Source: Chara braunii
Lineage: Eukaryota; Streptophyta; Charophyceae; Charales; Characeae
Assembly: GCA_003427395.1 (NCBI GenBank)
Contig: BFEA01000380.1
Span: forward strand, 246,563-291,319
Reading direction: 5' to 3'
Length of the DNA stretch: 44,757 bases
The notes beneath the pieces were generated by a model that was given only the letters and a program-made list of their open reading frames with translations, did no database searches and was not told the origin of the DNA. The position numbers and the translations under genes are program-made. Below, piece after piece: positions 8,873-20,489 of the stretch (its first letter is position 1; the number at the start of each line of letters is the position of its first letter).

Positions 8873-11681
8873 ATCTGGGAGTATTTGCGGGAGATTTGCG
8901 TTATTAGAGGTAGGTTGGGGACTGATAGGAGAGGTAAAACGATTCTGGATATTGTGGAAAAGATTGGTCGACTTTTGCTGTTCCTTTTGATTTTAAATGG
9001 GTGTGTGGAGCGCGCCGGTAAATTTCGGGATTGTCTGACCGAAACGTTTAATCGGAATCCGTATGAATGGCTGGATTCTAGTTCATTTGTGTATGTGTTG
9101 ATCAGCCCGTTCTATAGGAAATTTTATATTGGGAAGACCGAAAGGAGGCTGCAGGTAAGGTGGAGGGAGCATTTAGTGAATGTAGATCAAGAAGTGAGTA
9201 GTAATAAATTGTATAAGTGGTTTCGGAACTTCGGCTGTGAAACGTATATTGCGTTGCCCTTGATCTCTGAGGTGAGTGATGAGCTATTGAAGGTAGAGCG
9301 TATGTGCATCGGAAGGTGGTCGCCTAGCCTGAATAGCATTGGGAACTTCAAGTCGAGGAGGCGGGGGAAGAGGAAAGGGGCGAAAACAAAAGGGAGAAAG
9401 ACGAACAATGGGCATCAACGGATGGTGAGGTTTCGAACGCAGGATAGAGAATTTTGTGACTTGTGTGGTTTGTTGACCAAAGGGTGCAAGGAATTTGTGT
9501 CGTGTAAAGGGAATTCGTGGGTTGTTAAATGGTCTGTCACCAAGAGGAGATTTAGCGAGTCTGTGTTGAGGATTAATGGAAGGACTAAGCTGTTGAAAGA
9601 CTGTAAGAAGGAATTGCAACTTAGGGGAAGGGTGGGCGTGATCCGAGTGGTGGAAGGAAAGTTTGGGTTGACGGCGGATAAAAAGATACTGATAAGATTG
9701 TTGGCAATTCCGTGGACCATTAAACGTTTGTATGATCTCCCTTTGGAGAAGCTTGTGAGGTTATTTCAGACAGCTAGGACTTTCTCGAAAAAAACAACTC
9801 GTAAAAAAATGAAAAGCATTCTTGATGGGGTGCTTGCGAAGAAATTTGGAGTGAAAATTAGGAGGCGGATCGTGGTTGGGGTTACCTATAATAGTGAGGT
9901 GTCTAAACGGGGAGTCAGGGAGGTGGTTAAGCAGCGAATTAGGGATCAGTTTCCTGAGTGTGTGAGCAGGATCATCTGCAGTCGTCTGAGAACAGTCTGG
10001 AAACTTAATAGGACTGTAGGCTCATTACTGCAAAACCATAGATCTGCAGCGCAGAGTATGGTAGGCGTCTGCCCTTGTGCAGATTCTGACCTCCCGAAAT
10101 TGGAAGGGCATGTGACCTGTAAACTCAGCTCAATTAAAGACGTTCCCGCATCACTGGTTAATGCGAAGGACTGCGTTAGGAATAGAGGGGGGGGACTGGT
10201 TAGGAGTGTGACTAGGGAAATAAATGATGCCCTGCTGAAGTATGGACTGAGGAAATGGGTTACATTAGAGGAGGTGGCAGGGTCAGTTGTGAGGATAAAA
10301 CAGGAGGAAGTTACAAGTGAAGGAATGAGGGATGTGGATTTGTGGAAGAGGTTGCTGATTAATTATGTTAGGGTCCCGTTGGATAAGAATCCAGGGGAAA
10401 CTCTGCTCATGTGCCCTAAGGTATACGCTGAAGGTATGAAGGATATGTTTTGGGGAAAACAAAGTTTCGAGGCAGTAGCAGAAGATGAGCGGAGTGTGCT
10501 TGCGATCTGTAAAGATGAATACCTGGCTAAAGGATTCGATAGTTTGGGAAGGTGGGATGGGAAAGGGGGTTTGGGAAGGGCCTATATAACGCCTAAGCAT
10601 AAAGATGTGCGAAAATTCCGACCCATTACTCCTTCCTTTTGTGAACCCTCGAAGCAAGCAAGTAGAAGAGTTGCGAGGGCTTTGAATGGGATGATTCTGC
10701 TGCTTTCCCCTGCAGGTCACTTCAATCTTAGATCGGTAGGTGATTTGAAAGGGAGACTGGATAAGATTTCAAAATGGGCACAGAGAAAGGGGGTCAATGG
10801 ATGTCTCAGGGGGCCTTTCATTCGACATTAAAGAAATGTTCAATGAGTTGCCCCATGCGTCGATTATAGAAGCAGTCGAATGGTTGATGGACGTAATGAG
10901 GGCAAAGGGAAGAAATAGTATATTCGTAAAAAAAAGGGGGAAAGGAGTGTCTTTTGCTAAGCAAAGAGAGGATGAATGGTTGTTTATTTCCTCACAACAG
11001 ATATTGGGCTTTGTTAAATTTGAGTTGAATCATACGTACCTCATGGCTGCGGATAGGATTCTCAGACAGACCATGGGTGTGCCAATGGGCAAGAGTAGTA
11101 GTCCGCCATTGGCCTGTCTACTGTGTATTTTTAATGAAGCCAATTTTCTGGCATCTTTGGGAAGGGATAGGAACTTGATTCAAGAGGTGAGGTTGGTCGA
11201 TGATTTGTCTGTTTTTGTATGGGAAAGTAGCTCAAGGTCAGGGAACCTTCAGGCGAAGGGAGTGATGAAAAAGTTGGGGGGTATCTATGACAAAAATTTG
11301 GAGCTGAAAAGGACTGATTCGAGAGAGGGCACCTGGGTATTTTTGGGGTGTGAACTGAAAGTGTGCCAACTCCCGAATCGGGTCGAGATCCAATACAGAG
11401 CAAAAAACGAGGACAACGTTTGGTCTGGGGACTTTTCATACAGATCAATGCAGAGCCATGGGTCGTACGCCGACAAAAGACAGAAGAAAGCAGTTATTAA
11501 TAGCGCTTTGGCAAGGATTCGAGCCTGTACGACGACTGTGGAATCAGCAGAGATACCTCTGCTATCACTAGAAAGGGAACTACGGCTTCTACGATACCCG
11601 GGATGTTTTTTCACGGGGACTCTGGGAAAATTTATTGATAGGAAGGCTCCGGAATGGGAAAGGTACCGGGACATAGTCTAG
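8873..11681 (+). pseudogene. PLE ORF2: GIY-YIG endonuclease and reverse transcriptase
   Basis: Frame 2 opens after a TGA (8870) and has no ATG before the endonuclease, so initiation is unclear. The GIY-YIG domain lies at about 9086-9345: VYVLI and FYIGKT form the two strands, the Arg is in RRLQVRWREH, and the catalytic Glu is in KVERMCIGRW followed by SLN. The CPC linker motif is at 10070-10078. RT N-terminal motifs follow: DKNPGETLLMCPKVY (about 10382) and AYITPKHKDVRKFRPI (about 10581). Frame 2 ends at TAA 10829. The RT continues in frame 3 from about 10797: motif A FDIKEMF (10821-10841), motif B QTMGVPMGKSSSPPLA (about 11067-11114) and motif C LVDD (11193-11204). The stop is TAG at 11679. 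The polymerase aspartates are intact; the single frameshift sits just before motif A. All Trp codons here are TGG. Confidence 0.85.
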
Positions 11682-12024
11682 GGGCTTCTTAGTTGCGACG
11701 GCAACCGATAAAAAGGTTGACCGCCGCCATTTTACCAAGGAGGAGCCGCCCCCTGATGATGTCGGTCCTGGCGCCGGCTGAAACGTACGTAGGGGAATGC
11801 CAGTACCGTCAGTATCTAGGTTGAGGGTTGTGCGTGAGCGATTGATTTGTCGACGATGTCAGAGGGATGCTGGCGGCATTGTGCTTGAATTTTTTCAATT
11901 TTAAGTACCGTATGTTGGCACTCTTTGGGTTTCTGGCCAGGATCTCGTGTGTCTGTGCTCTGCATGAGATATCGAACGTTTCTTGGCTACAGCGACGCTA
12001 GTGCGCTTGCTCTCTTGTTCCAAC
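11644..12024 (+). repeat. Right pseudo-LTR of the Penelope-like element
   Basis: Direct repeat of 6899-7280. It starts inside the RT ORF (APEWERYRDIV, stop at 11679) and ends at TTGTTCCAAC, directly followed by a GA tract. That tract marks the 3' end of the element and its microsatellite target. Confidence 0.88.
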
Positions 12025-12151
12025 AGAGAGGGAGAGTGAGAGAGAGAGAGAGGGAGAGAGAGAAAATGTGTGTGTGTGTGTGTATGCGTGTGCGTATGTG
12101 TGTGCGTGTGTGTGTGTGTGTGTGTGCGTGCGTGTGTGTGCGTGTGTGAGT
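12025..12151. repeat. Compound (GA)n-(TG)n microsatellite
   Basis: GA-rich to about 12064, then TG-rich with CG/CA interruptions to 12151. It joins the right end of the retroelement to the start of X copy B. Confidence 0.95.
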
Positions 12152-12627
12152 GTAGTAGTGGGTGTGTATAGAACACGGCTATTCCTTATTTTATGGAATA
12201 CAAATTTATGCATAAGTCAATTAACACAGCGACAAGTTAGTACCATGCGAACATACAAAAAGTAAGTGGTTGCCCACTGGATTCGAGGTGGATGCCGTTA
12301 GAATTTAGTATGTTAATCAGCGGGGGAATTGTATTGATATTAGGCCGAGGTTAGAGATGGCTAAACAAGTCAGCCATACCGAGGTGCACTCCTTGAAGCG
12401 CGCTTTTCGCCGCTTAGCACCATAGCAGCTCATCAGAGGGTCAACCTCTGGCTCCCGTTAGTACTCATTAGTGGCATCATAAGACAACATAGACATATGT
12501 TAATCATCATAAGACTTACATGTAGCTGGAAGGCTTGAGATGCCGATGCATCCTCCGCGGTAGCCATCACTTTTCTAAAGTTGTTGTCTAGCCGCTGCTC
12601 CCTTCTACCAGTGCTCGTACAGCAGAC

Positions 12628-13237
12628 CTGTGAAACCACGCATTCATTGAACGCGGGTTTTCTGTTCAGAAATTGAACGGAATGCACACGCGTTCAATGA
12701 ACGGGACCGAACGCGGAGTTCAATTCCACGCAGGGGAAAAAAAAAAAAAAAAAAAAAAAAAACNNNNNNNNNNNNNNNNNNNNNNNNNNNNNNNNNNNNN
12801 NNNNNNNNNNNNNNNNNNNNNNNNNNNNNNNNNNNNNNNNNNNNNNNNNNNNNNNNNNNNNNNNNNNNNNNNNNNNNNNNNNNNNNNNNNNNNNNNNNNN
12901 NNNAAAAAAAAAAAAAAAACAGAAAAAAAAAAAAGTAAAAAAAGAATTGAAATTAGTGAGCGAACACGATTTGACACCGCCATCTTTGGCGATTTTTCAT
13001 TTTTTTTTGACTTAGCAAAATGACTCCAAACTTGAGAGGCATGTACCTCACATCATACATAACTCATAAAAAAAAATCAGAAAAACAAAGTTATTTTTAG
13101 GTATTAAAATGAATTTTTAAACAAAAATAAAAAAATAATAAAATAATTGAACGTCGTTCAGTTTTGAACGCGAACGCGCAATCCGCGTTCAAATGCACAT
13201 TTGAACGCGCGTTCACAGCGTTCAAACCGTTACAGAG
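12628..13237. mobile_element. MITE with TTGAACGCG arms, 8-bp target duplication
   Basis: Copy A of X provides the empty site. The insert is flanked by direct CAGCAGAC (12620-12627 and 13238-13245). The ends are CTGTGAAACC on the left and GTTACAGAG on the right, roughly inverted. Both arms are built from GAACGCG words (CATTGAACGCGGG left, TTTGAACGCGCGTTCA right). The inside has A-runs, a gap, and the second core GACACCGCCATCTTTGGCGA (a CGCCA-TCTT-TGGCG hairpin), also present in 23363-24093. An 8-bp duplication suggests a hAT-like transposase. There is no coding capacity. Confidence 0.75.
12764..12903. other. Assembly gap (N run)
   Basis: 140 ambiguous bases flanked by poly-A on both sides, inside the MITE. 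The gap probably reflects failure to resolve a homopolymer. Confidence 0.98.
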
Positions 13238-16200
13238 CAGCAGACGGTCGAGCGTGTGTGAGGATTAGCTCACGCTGGGTTGTCGTATGTCTGTATGCAC
13301 GAGTCAGTGCTTGTGCTTCATAGGTAGGAGGAGGAGGGATGAAGATGAAGTGGCAGTTTGTGTGATTTGCTATGCAGAGCGAAGGCAGGTGGGCAGCAGT
13401 AGTTCGCACATTAGTAGCACTGTGGCTGCATTCATTTGTCGTATGGTTGTGCTCAGTTGTGGGCGCCATGACTTTGTATACTAGTTGTAACTCGCTTAAT
13501 CGTGCCATAGTCTGTGTAATGGTAGGGGGTAGGGGGATTCGCGCAGATGTGGTATCAGGGGTATACTTCATAGGTGGGTTGAAGGTGGTAACGTTGTGTG
13601 TAGGCGGTTTGTGTAGCAATTTGTTTTTTTTTCATAGGTGGGTGTTGGGTATGGTATCTTGCTTATTCAGTCTGCAGGTCTTGCGTTGTCGAGCGCATCG
13701 GTCCCTCACGGGGACCCTCCCGACCGCGTCACACAGGATTTTGCAGGACTTGTCGCGGAGAGCGTTTGCCGCTCCGGCCGAGTGCGTCAGCCGTACCTCT
13801 CGTGAGCCNCTACGACAGAACAGGGTCACGCGAGGCACCGCTTACCTCCACCTGCGGGAGTTGTCACCATCCCTTAGGTGGGCGTATCCCCGTCGAGCTA
13901 CTGAACCACATGCGAAGGCTTTTGGTATGCAATTGCAGAGGTAGTCCAGCCGAGGGCATTTCTCGTTCGTTGTAGCATAGGGGGTACGCGCGGTCGAACG
14001 CCCAAAAATCGAACCCGCACGTGAATCGACGCACTGGGGGGCTGAGGTCCCAACCGCGACTCGGCGCCGGTCGACTAGGACGCATCACACGCACCACGCG
14101 TTACACCACAACACTCACATCCAGAAGTACACGACACAACAATACAACAACGCCACAATACTCCTAATCCCTTCTGTATCCAACCCATAACTTTATGCCA
14201 CCGGAGTCAGATAGGTATCACACGCTGGACTTTCGTATAAGAGTCGTGTGAGCGCATGACCTTCTCGTATCGACCAGTTATGCAGGCATACGCGAGCATT
14301 CACGTTGATGGGGTACCATGTAGTACTCGTAACCGCACGGCCCTTGGTAATCTCGAGAATCGTGTTCGACACTCAAGTGTCGGCTGACAAGCGCGTTGAG
14401 GAGTTACCTTCTCAGCGCTAGACAACCACCATGCGCGGTTGACGACCACACCCTCTTCTGCACCCTGTGCTGAGGGGTTGAATAGACAGTTTCAGGGTTG
14501 TCGTAGTAGCCTAAAATCAAGGGGTTTGACTTTGACGGCTGCCATGGACTACAATGTCCAACTATGAAAACTCAAAAGAGGACGCAACCATCGATAGGGA
14601 AGGAGGCTCACCTCCTTCCTTCTCTTTTCCTATCCCATATTCCCCCTTGCATAGTTTGATAGGCCTTATCAGATGAAAGGGGTAGGCCAACACGAAAGAC
14701 GCGTGCAGATAATGCCCAAACTCAGAACCATAGGCAACCTGATGTTCGAGACGTCGGGGCTCGTACGCGGATCCCCATAGGCCGACTAGGACTGATACAC
14801 CGCCCGCGCGTCGCCCTGCGCTACCAAGACTTGGGTCTACTGGCCATAACGCGCTTTTGCTTCTTCCGCTTGACCCATAACTTTCAAGCGCGGAAATCGG
14901 TAAGTGCTGCATGCGTGGGTTACCATAAAACCGCGCGGACGGAGGACCTACGCATACCGACCAACAATGCGGTCCTATCCAAGCGGTCGTGATGACGGCG
15001 CATTACGTGGTGCCCATACCCGAGTGGCCTCCCTTAAGCCATGGGATCGCTCTCGGCTGAAGTGCACGTTAAGGGAGGTAAACCTTGAACGAGCGCAAAA
15101 CCGGCCTGAGGGCCTTACCATCTTCTGCACCCTGAGGTGCCCCAAAGGGCGCGGGGTAAGATGGTCCCTAGGGCAGGAAGGAATTCGGAGCGGTGGTGAG
15201 TTGTCTGGCGCATCACCAACGATACGTTAATCCTTCCGCCCGAAACTTTATCGTTCCACCAAAGTAAATTAAAACAAGGAAAAAGAAAAAGAACATTTGA
15301 CGCTAGCAGAAGAAAACATGAACGCCCCGCCGGACCGAGTTGTTGGGGGACAACCCCTCATCCTCGCGGCGCTTCTATTTCCCCCGGAACCGCGTCGTGT
15401 GAGCTAGTAGACTCAGCCTCCACGTGAGGGGTAACTCCTTCTGTGCTGGGCCTGGGACCCGGGACGTCCGGGACAGGGACCTTGAATTCCAGGCTCGGGG
15501 CTAACGTCCGACCAACTAACATCATCGAGTAAAGAAAAACGTAGGCGTGCAGTCGCATAGCCCTCTGAGGGTTACCCGAGCATACGCCTACTCTGACTAT
15601 CACATTATGTGGATGGGAAGAGAACAATCTCACTCACACAAAGGGTTGTGTGGTAGTTCACTCTCATGACAGTAATGTGGTTTGCCCATCTGAATCCAAA
15701 ACACAATCACTCAACATGACTCAATGGAGACTCTTCTGTATATACCTGCAATCATATGCACAACATTCAAACAACGCCACACACGCTAGAGGGGTCAACT
15801 TTCCAACCTTCTACAGCTCACACCCTGCCTCATGCACACAAGCCCAACCATTTCCCCACCATTCCTCAACAAACATACTCATTCTTTACGAAATGACCAT
15901 TTATAAAGAATCTGGGTGAAAAACGCAAGAAAACATAAAACCCAGCAGGGGCCAAGGTCTTAGGTTGAGGAGCAGAAGAAACAGGAAAGTTGAGTCGTAA
16001 ACCAACGAATCGGCAATCGACCTGTTATCAGTGATGACAGAAGTCTTAGAGTGATCTTTCTGAAGGATTAGGCTGAACAGATCAGGCCTTCAAGCGAAAT
16101 ACGGGAATCATCACCACAGTACAGGCCAAAGAGAAATACCACTACGTTCATGCCCAAAGGAGAATACCCCCCAAGTCGTAACCTAGCTCCTCTTCTGATC

Positions 16201-16309
16201 TCATTGTCAGTTCTCCTCACTAGTACCAAGTCGCTGAGTATCTCTCCTATTCAAGGCAAATCTGCTAAGTAGCCCCTAGCTGAAAATACTCTAACTCCTC
16301 AAATACTAC

Positions 16310-16450
16310 GAAATTTTGGCAGCGCTTCCCGTAGGAAAAGTGTTTTTTCAGAATTTTTACGAGTCCAAAAATGACTAACTCTCTCAGATTTGTAGAAATT
16401 TCGGCAGCGCTTCCTGTAGGAACAAGAGGCTATCAAGATTTATACAAAGC
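16310..16450. repeat. CAGCGCTTCC(C/T)GTAGG repeat, Y copy 1
   Basis: Two units, at about 16319 and 16403, each reading AAATTT(T/C)GGCAGCGCTTCC(C/T)GTAGGAA and then an AT-rich tail (TCAAGATTTATACAA type). Copy 2 of Y has five related units at 29095-29640. Confidence 0.75.
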
Positions 16451-16836
16451 TGAAAACAAAAAGACAAAGCAAGCTATACTTGGGACTATCTTCTGACACC
16501 TGCTTGATAGTTAAGATTGAAGATAACTTACACGATCCCTTTTCAGAAGATGGTATCGTGAGTTATTTTTAATTCCGACTTTAAGTAAGGACAGCCCTAT
16601 CTTTATCCCAAGCTCTCCTTCCCATCATCCATCTCGTATACCTACGGCTCCGGCACTTGGCGAGCATCTAAAGCACCTAACCTATCGGAAAGACGCCCCA
16701 GAGTGAGAGCCCACAAGCATGCATAAATAAACATCTCTCACAATCCCACATAAGTTTGACCCAAGTAGTTCGTTAGATCACTCAGTTGTTTTCCCATTAG
16801 TAGACCCCCTTGCCTATGGCATATGATCAGACAATG

Positions 16837-18062
16837 CCCTAACTTAAGGGTATGTCCAACCTGCTTAAGTAAACAAGTAAAAGTACGCACAATTGGACTG
16901 CCCTAACTTAAGGGTATGCCCAACACCACATCGACTCTAGTCATAAAACATATGACCAGACCGCCCTAACTTAAGGGTACGTCCGACTTCTGCTTAACTG
17001 ACGTAAAGCATAAACTAGACTGCCCTAACTTAAGGGTATGCATAGTCAGCTCTAGACAAAGTTACGTAGGGCATAGGATTAGGCTGCCCCAACTTAGAGG
17101 TGTGTCTAACCTGCCTAAAACAAGTACGAACGATGAATGGTCAGACCGCCCTAACTTAAGGGTACGTCCAACCTACATAACACCAATGACAAGAGCATAT
17201 CGCTAGGCCGCCCTAACTTAAGGGTACGCCTAACTAGCTTAAACAGTCTTAGGTACATAAGACAATATGACCAGACCGCCCTGACTTAAGGGTACGTCTG
17301 ATCTGCCTAAACAATCACAAACGACGTATGACTAAGCCGCCCTAACTTAAGGGTACTCTTAGTCTCAGCAACGACAGTATAAGAGAACAACCATTGATAT
17401 ACTTGCAGAAACTTTATATTTTTTTCTCTTATTAAGCAGATGATCAGACCTACCCAACTTAGGGAGACATCCAATCCTGCCGTGTGTTCAGAAGGGAAAA
17501 TAAAAGAAGATTTATACTAACTTTTTGCTCCTTCATATTATCACGAGCATAAGACTGAACCGCCCTAACTTAAGGGTACGCTCAGCTTGCCCGGGTTACC
17601 TTCATTATATTCTTCACTTGTCTCTCTTCTCATTTTGTTCTACCTGACTTACTGACTGGCTTTCCCAACATAGGGTGCCCGGCCTGTCAGTTGATATAGA
17701 TTCATATAATATATATCAAAATTATATATTTTGGTTAACCTTTTTGTTCATGGCTTATGACTGAGCGGCCCTAACTTAAGGGTACGCTCAACCTCATGCA
17801 TTTGTCCCCCTCAGAAGACAACACACACAAAACTGGGTCTACGCAACTTAAAATATCCCCAGCCCTGTTTTCAGCAAAAAAAACATCAGGATTATGAGTC
17901 CTCCCAACTTAGGGTGTCCATCCTCCTGTTCAGAAACCCCAGAAAGAAACAACGACTGGTCCGTCCAACTTAGGACAGGCCCAGTCCTCAAAGATAATAC
18001 AGTCAGCGCAGCAAACATAAATAAAACATAGCACTGAGCCACATCAACTTAGAGGAGTTCAA
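16837..18062. repeat. Hairpin array, Y copy 1 (core CCCTAACTTAAGGG)
   Basis: About 17 units spaced about 50-110 bases share the core CCCTAACTTAAGGG or the short form CCCAACTTAGGG. CCCT pairs with AGGG around a 6-base loop. Outside the core each unit has its own arm pair, different between units but complementary within a unit: GACTAAG/CTTAGTC (17330-17336, 17358-17364), ACTGAC/GTCAGT (17651-17656, 17686-17691), TGAGC/GCTCA (17762-17766, 17786-17790), CAGGAT/ATCCT(C)CTG (17887-17892, 17920-17928), GACTGG/CCAGTC (17954-17959, 17981-17986), TAGGC/GCCTA near 17211. No protein frame crosses it. Function unknown; covariation points to selection or a copying mechanism that maintains pairing. Confidence 0.85.
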
Positions 18063-20356
18063 CCTTGGGTTGACCCGGTCAAAACACATGCAAAACATCT
18101 TTCTTCCACCTTCCCCCCAATTTCTTTTGTATGAATTCACTCAAAGTTTCATCTGAACTCTCATATATATTTGTTTATTTAGCCTTTCACAAAACATGTC
18201 CTGACATACATAGCAAAACAAAAAGTAATATCCTTCCATAGTTATGTTCAGATACCCAAGGGATAACAGCTAGGGGAAGGGATCACACGAGTAAGACGAA
18301 ATTATACCTGAAGTTCCATGCCTCCAGAACCCCGCCTGGGTTCCGACAGAGTTCCCGCAATCGGTGGGGCGAACCTCCCACCGAGGCCTTGGTGCGGACT
18401 ACGGGTTTCAATCTCGCCTGCCGCCTTCCTCTCGGAACCCAAGGACTAGACTGAGAGTAAGAAAGGCAGCGAAAAAAACATTAAGACTCTCAGATACTGG
18501 AGAGGTGCGCTCAGACTCACGGGAGAGGGCCTTGTAATCTTCGGCTCTTGAGGGCCCCGCAATGGTAGCCAATAACGCAGGGAAACCAATCCAACCCAGC
18601 AAGAACTTTGAACAGCAGCTCCTTGACAACCCTCGACGTCACAGCAGTAACCTCTTGTAGAGGTCCCAATCACTCTCTTCTCTCACAACCTCCTTTCTGA
18701 GGCCAACGTCATTGCGACGCACAGTCCTACTACAGTAATATCAACGTACTGTAGTCCGACAGTTTACCGTAGCAATTAGCTGCAACCGCAGATCCTAACA
18801 ACAACTCACCCTTAGCTACAATAGCAGCATTTCCACGATCCGGAGGAAAAACAACGTCCTCTCTGTATAGTTGCAGATCGCTGCCAACTCCTCACCGTAG
18901 CATCAACAGCCCCGGTTTCAGCAACAGCCTCAAGCCACTGTTCAGCAGCCGTCCAGGCCACAACGTCCACTGTTGCTGATAGGCAAGGAAAAAACACCAC
19001 CTCTCAGAACTCACAACAACATGCAGCTAGTACACAACAAGTTGTACTACGAAACCCCACTGTGGAAACACATCAAGGCACGGTACGACGATGACAACAG
19101 TAGGTTTTTTGCAGGACCGGATCACCCTTCAAGCCACACAGTCGTCTCGTCTTACCCCGAACCGAACTGCTGCTACGCAGCCTAGAAGGTTGTGTTCGAA
19201 TAGTGCACACCTCTGTGCTCTATTCGAAACGTAGGTGAAGGGCAACGGTGCTCAACACAGTTCCGTGCGTACAGTACCCATATGCAACAACAGGATACTA
19301 TATCAACAGCATAACACGCCACTGCGTTATCCAATACGAACTCAGCAATACCCGATGCTTATACAATAAAAACAGTGTTCGGACTTAGCGAACAGCAATA
19401 TGCATGGTGTAGTTTAATATTCTCAACAAACGGAACCAGGCGCAACAGAGGTGCAACCACGTGCACGGCGACATGCATAACTCCCCCATACGTCAACAGT
19501 AATACTAAGTGTCGTTACCTTAACCCAGCAGCACTCCTCTGGTCTAAGCAGGCAATAGCCCCTCCCCTATAGCCAACCGCACTGCCACCCGAACCCGCAA
19601 CAGTTGTACCGTTGCAAGCTGTCACAGCAATCGAAAGTACATCAGAAGTGACCCCTGGAGTCACGGCAGTCAGTATCTGACTATATGATAAGAACTTGCT
19701 GTTGCTAAGGCAGCCGCACCTTGAGTTCGCAGGCACTATCGGGAGACTGGCAATGGCACCACTTCCAAATGGCATATACTTGCTATTATGATGTGGTCGA
19801 AGAACAGTCGTGACAAGGGCCGTAGCAGTCTAAAAACCAGCTTCAGCATCATGGCTTGAGTGACACAGCAGCTGGTTCGGAAGAGACAGCGATCTGTATG
19901 ATGTGGTAGCCCAAATTAGTGGCACCACCGTCAACGCGACCCGGAGCAACAACAAGCTTACGAATCATCAGAAATGGTACCAACATATGCAGTCCGCTGT
20001 GAAGACGGTAAAGCCTAGCCGCAATAGTTTATCAAAGAGGAAATTAGTAGTGCCCGAAAGATGCGAAAGAAACAACTTTCTGCTGATAGAATCAGCGAAG
20101 GCCCTACTTAGTAGGTGTACGACAACAACCCTTCGACAGGCCTGAATTCTTGACGTCGAGCATAGCAACGGGCTTCCTTCCTCTGCCTGCTACTCGTACC
20201 TCACTTGTTTGTACCATACCGCCTGCATCACACTGTCTACCCTGGGGTAAGAATGAATCTTCTACTAGAAGTCAGGGCAAATACATGCCCGGTGAAAAGG
20301 CACCCTATCTCGACGTTCGGTTTACCTCACATCCCCAACTCACATCAACGAGTTAT

Positions 20357-20360
<4 letters not shown>
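18063..20360. other. Y copy 1 middle segment, no gene
   Basis: Contains the block shared with copy 2 (GGGTTCCGACAGAGTTCCC, 18340-18359). About 18680-20250 is degenerate sequence rich in CAACAGC / GTAGCAG words with no clear unit and no convincing frame. The target of the foldback found in copy 2 is uninterrupted here (18365-18395). Confidence 0.5.

Positions 20361-20418
<58 letters not shown>
20361..20418. repeat. (CT)n microsatellite
   Basis: 29 uninterrupted CT dinucleotides. The second copy at 40572-40629 has exactly the same length, which is unexpected for a true old duplication. Confidence 0.98.
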
Positions 20419-20422
<4 letters not shown>

Positions 20423-20489
20423 GGATGAGCAATGTAGGAATGAGCCTTCCGCTAGAAAACAGCAAGGTGCTCGACCATTGGACGCCTTA

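Larger units (their letters stand above)
6899..12024 (+). mobile_element. Penelope-like retroelement, N-terminal GIY-YIG (Chlamys type)
   Basis: The element runs from a left pseudo-LTR (6899-7280) through an accessory ORF (7456-8865) and an endonuclease-RT ORF (8873-11681) to a right pseudo-LTR (11644-12024). The diagnostic order is GIY-YIG endonuclease, then a CxC linker (CPC at 10070-10078), then RT. Canonical Penelope elements have the endonuclease at the C-terminus. Between the GIY-like and YIG motifs there are no cysteines, so the CCHH finger of Naiad/Penelope endonucleases is missing, as in Chlamys elements. 7281-7455 is a leader without a convincing frame. Both ORFs are interrupted (two in-frame TGA in ORF1; no ATG and one frameshift in ORF2), so this copy looks dead or needs recoding. 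Family placement rests on established knowledge of PLE architecture. Confidence 0.88.
12152..13690. repeat. Dispersed repeat X, copy B, left part
   Basis: Aligns with 27-949 of copy A. It is interrupted by a MITE (12628-13237) and then by repeat Y (from 13691), after which X resumes at 22824. A minus-strand frame (13619-13230) corresponds to the 479-1015 frame of copy A but diverges at its end because of the MITE insertion point. Confidence 0.8.

Noticed and set aside
6899-12024. LTR retrotransposon
   Set aside because: The direct repeats begin inside the RT gene, no protease/RNase H/integrase is present and the endonuclease is GIY-YIG; these are PLE pseudo-LTRs.
15358-15633. Minus-strand 91-codon frame
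   Set aside because: No motif, lies in repeat Y, and copy 2 does not keep the frame.
16837-18062. CRISPR-like array
   Set aside because: The genome is eukaryotic. The repeats are short cores within degenerate units, and the variable parts are paired arms rather than spacers.
16837-18062. Telomere-like sequence (CCCTAA words)
   Set aside because: CCCTAA occurs once per unit within a hairpin core and is not in tandem; copy 2 has CCCAAT instead.
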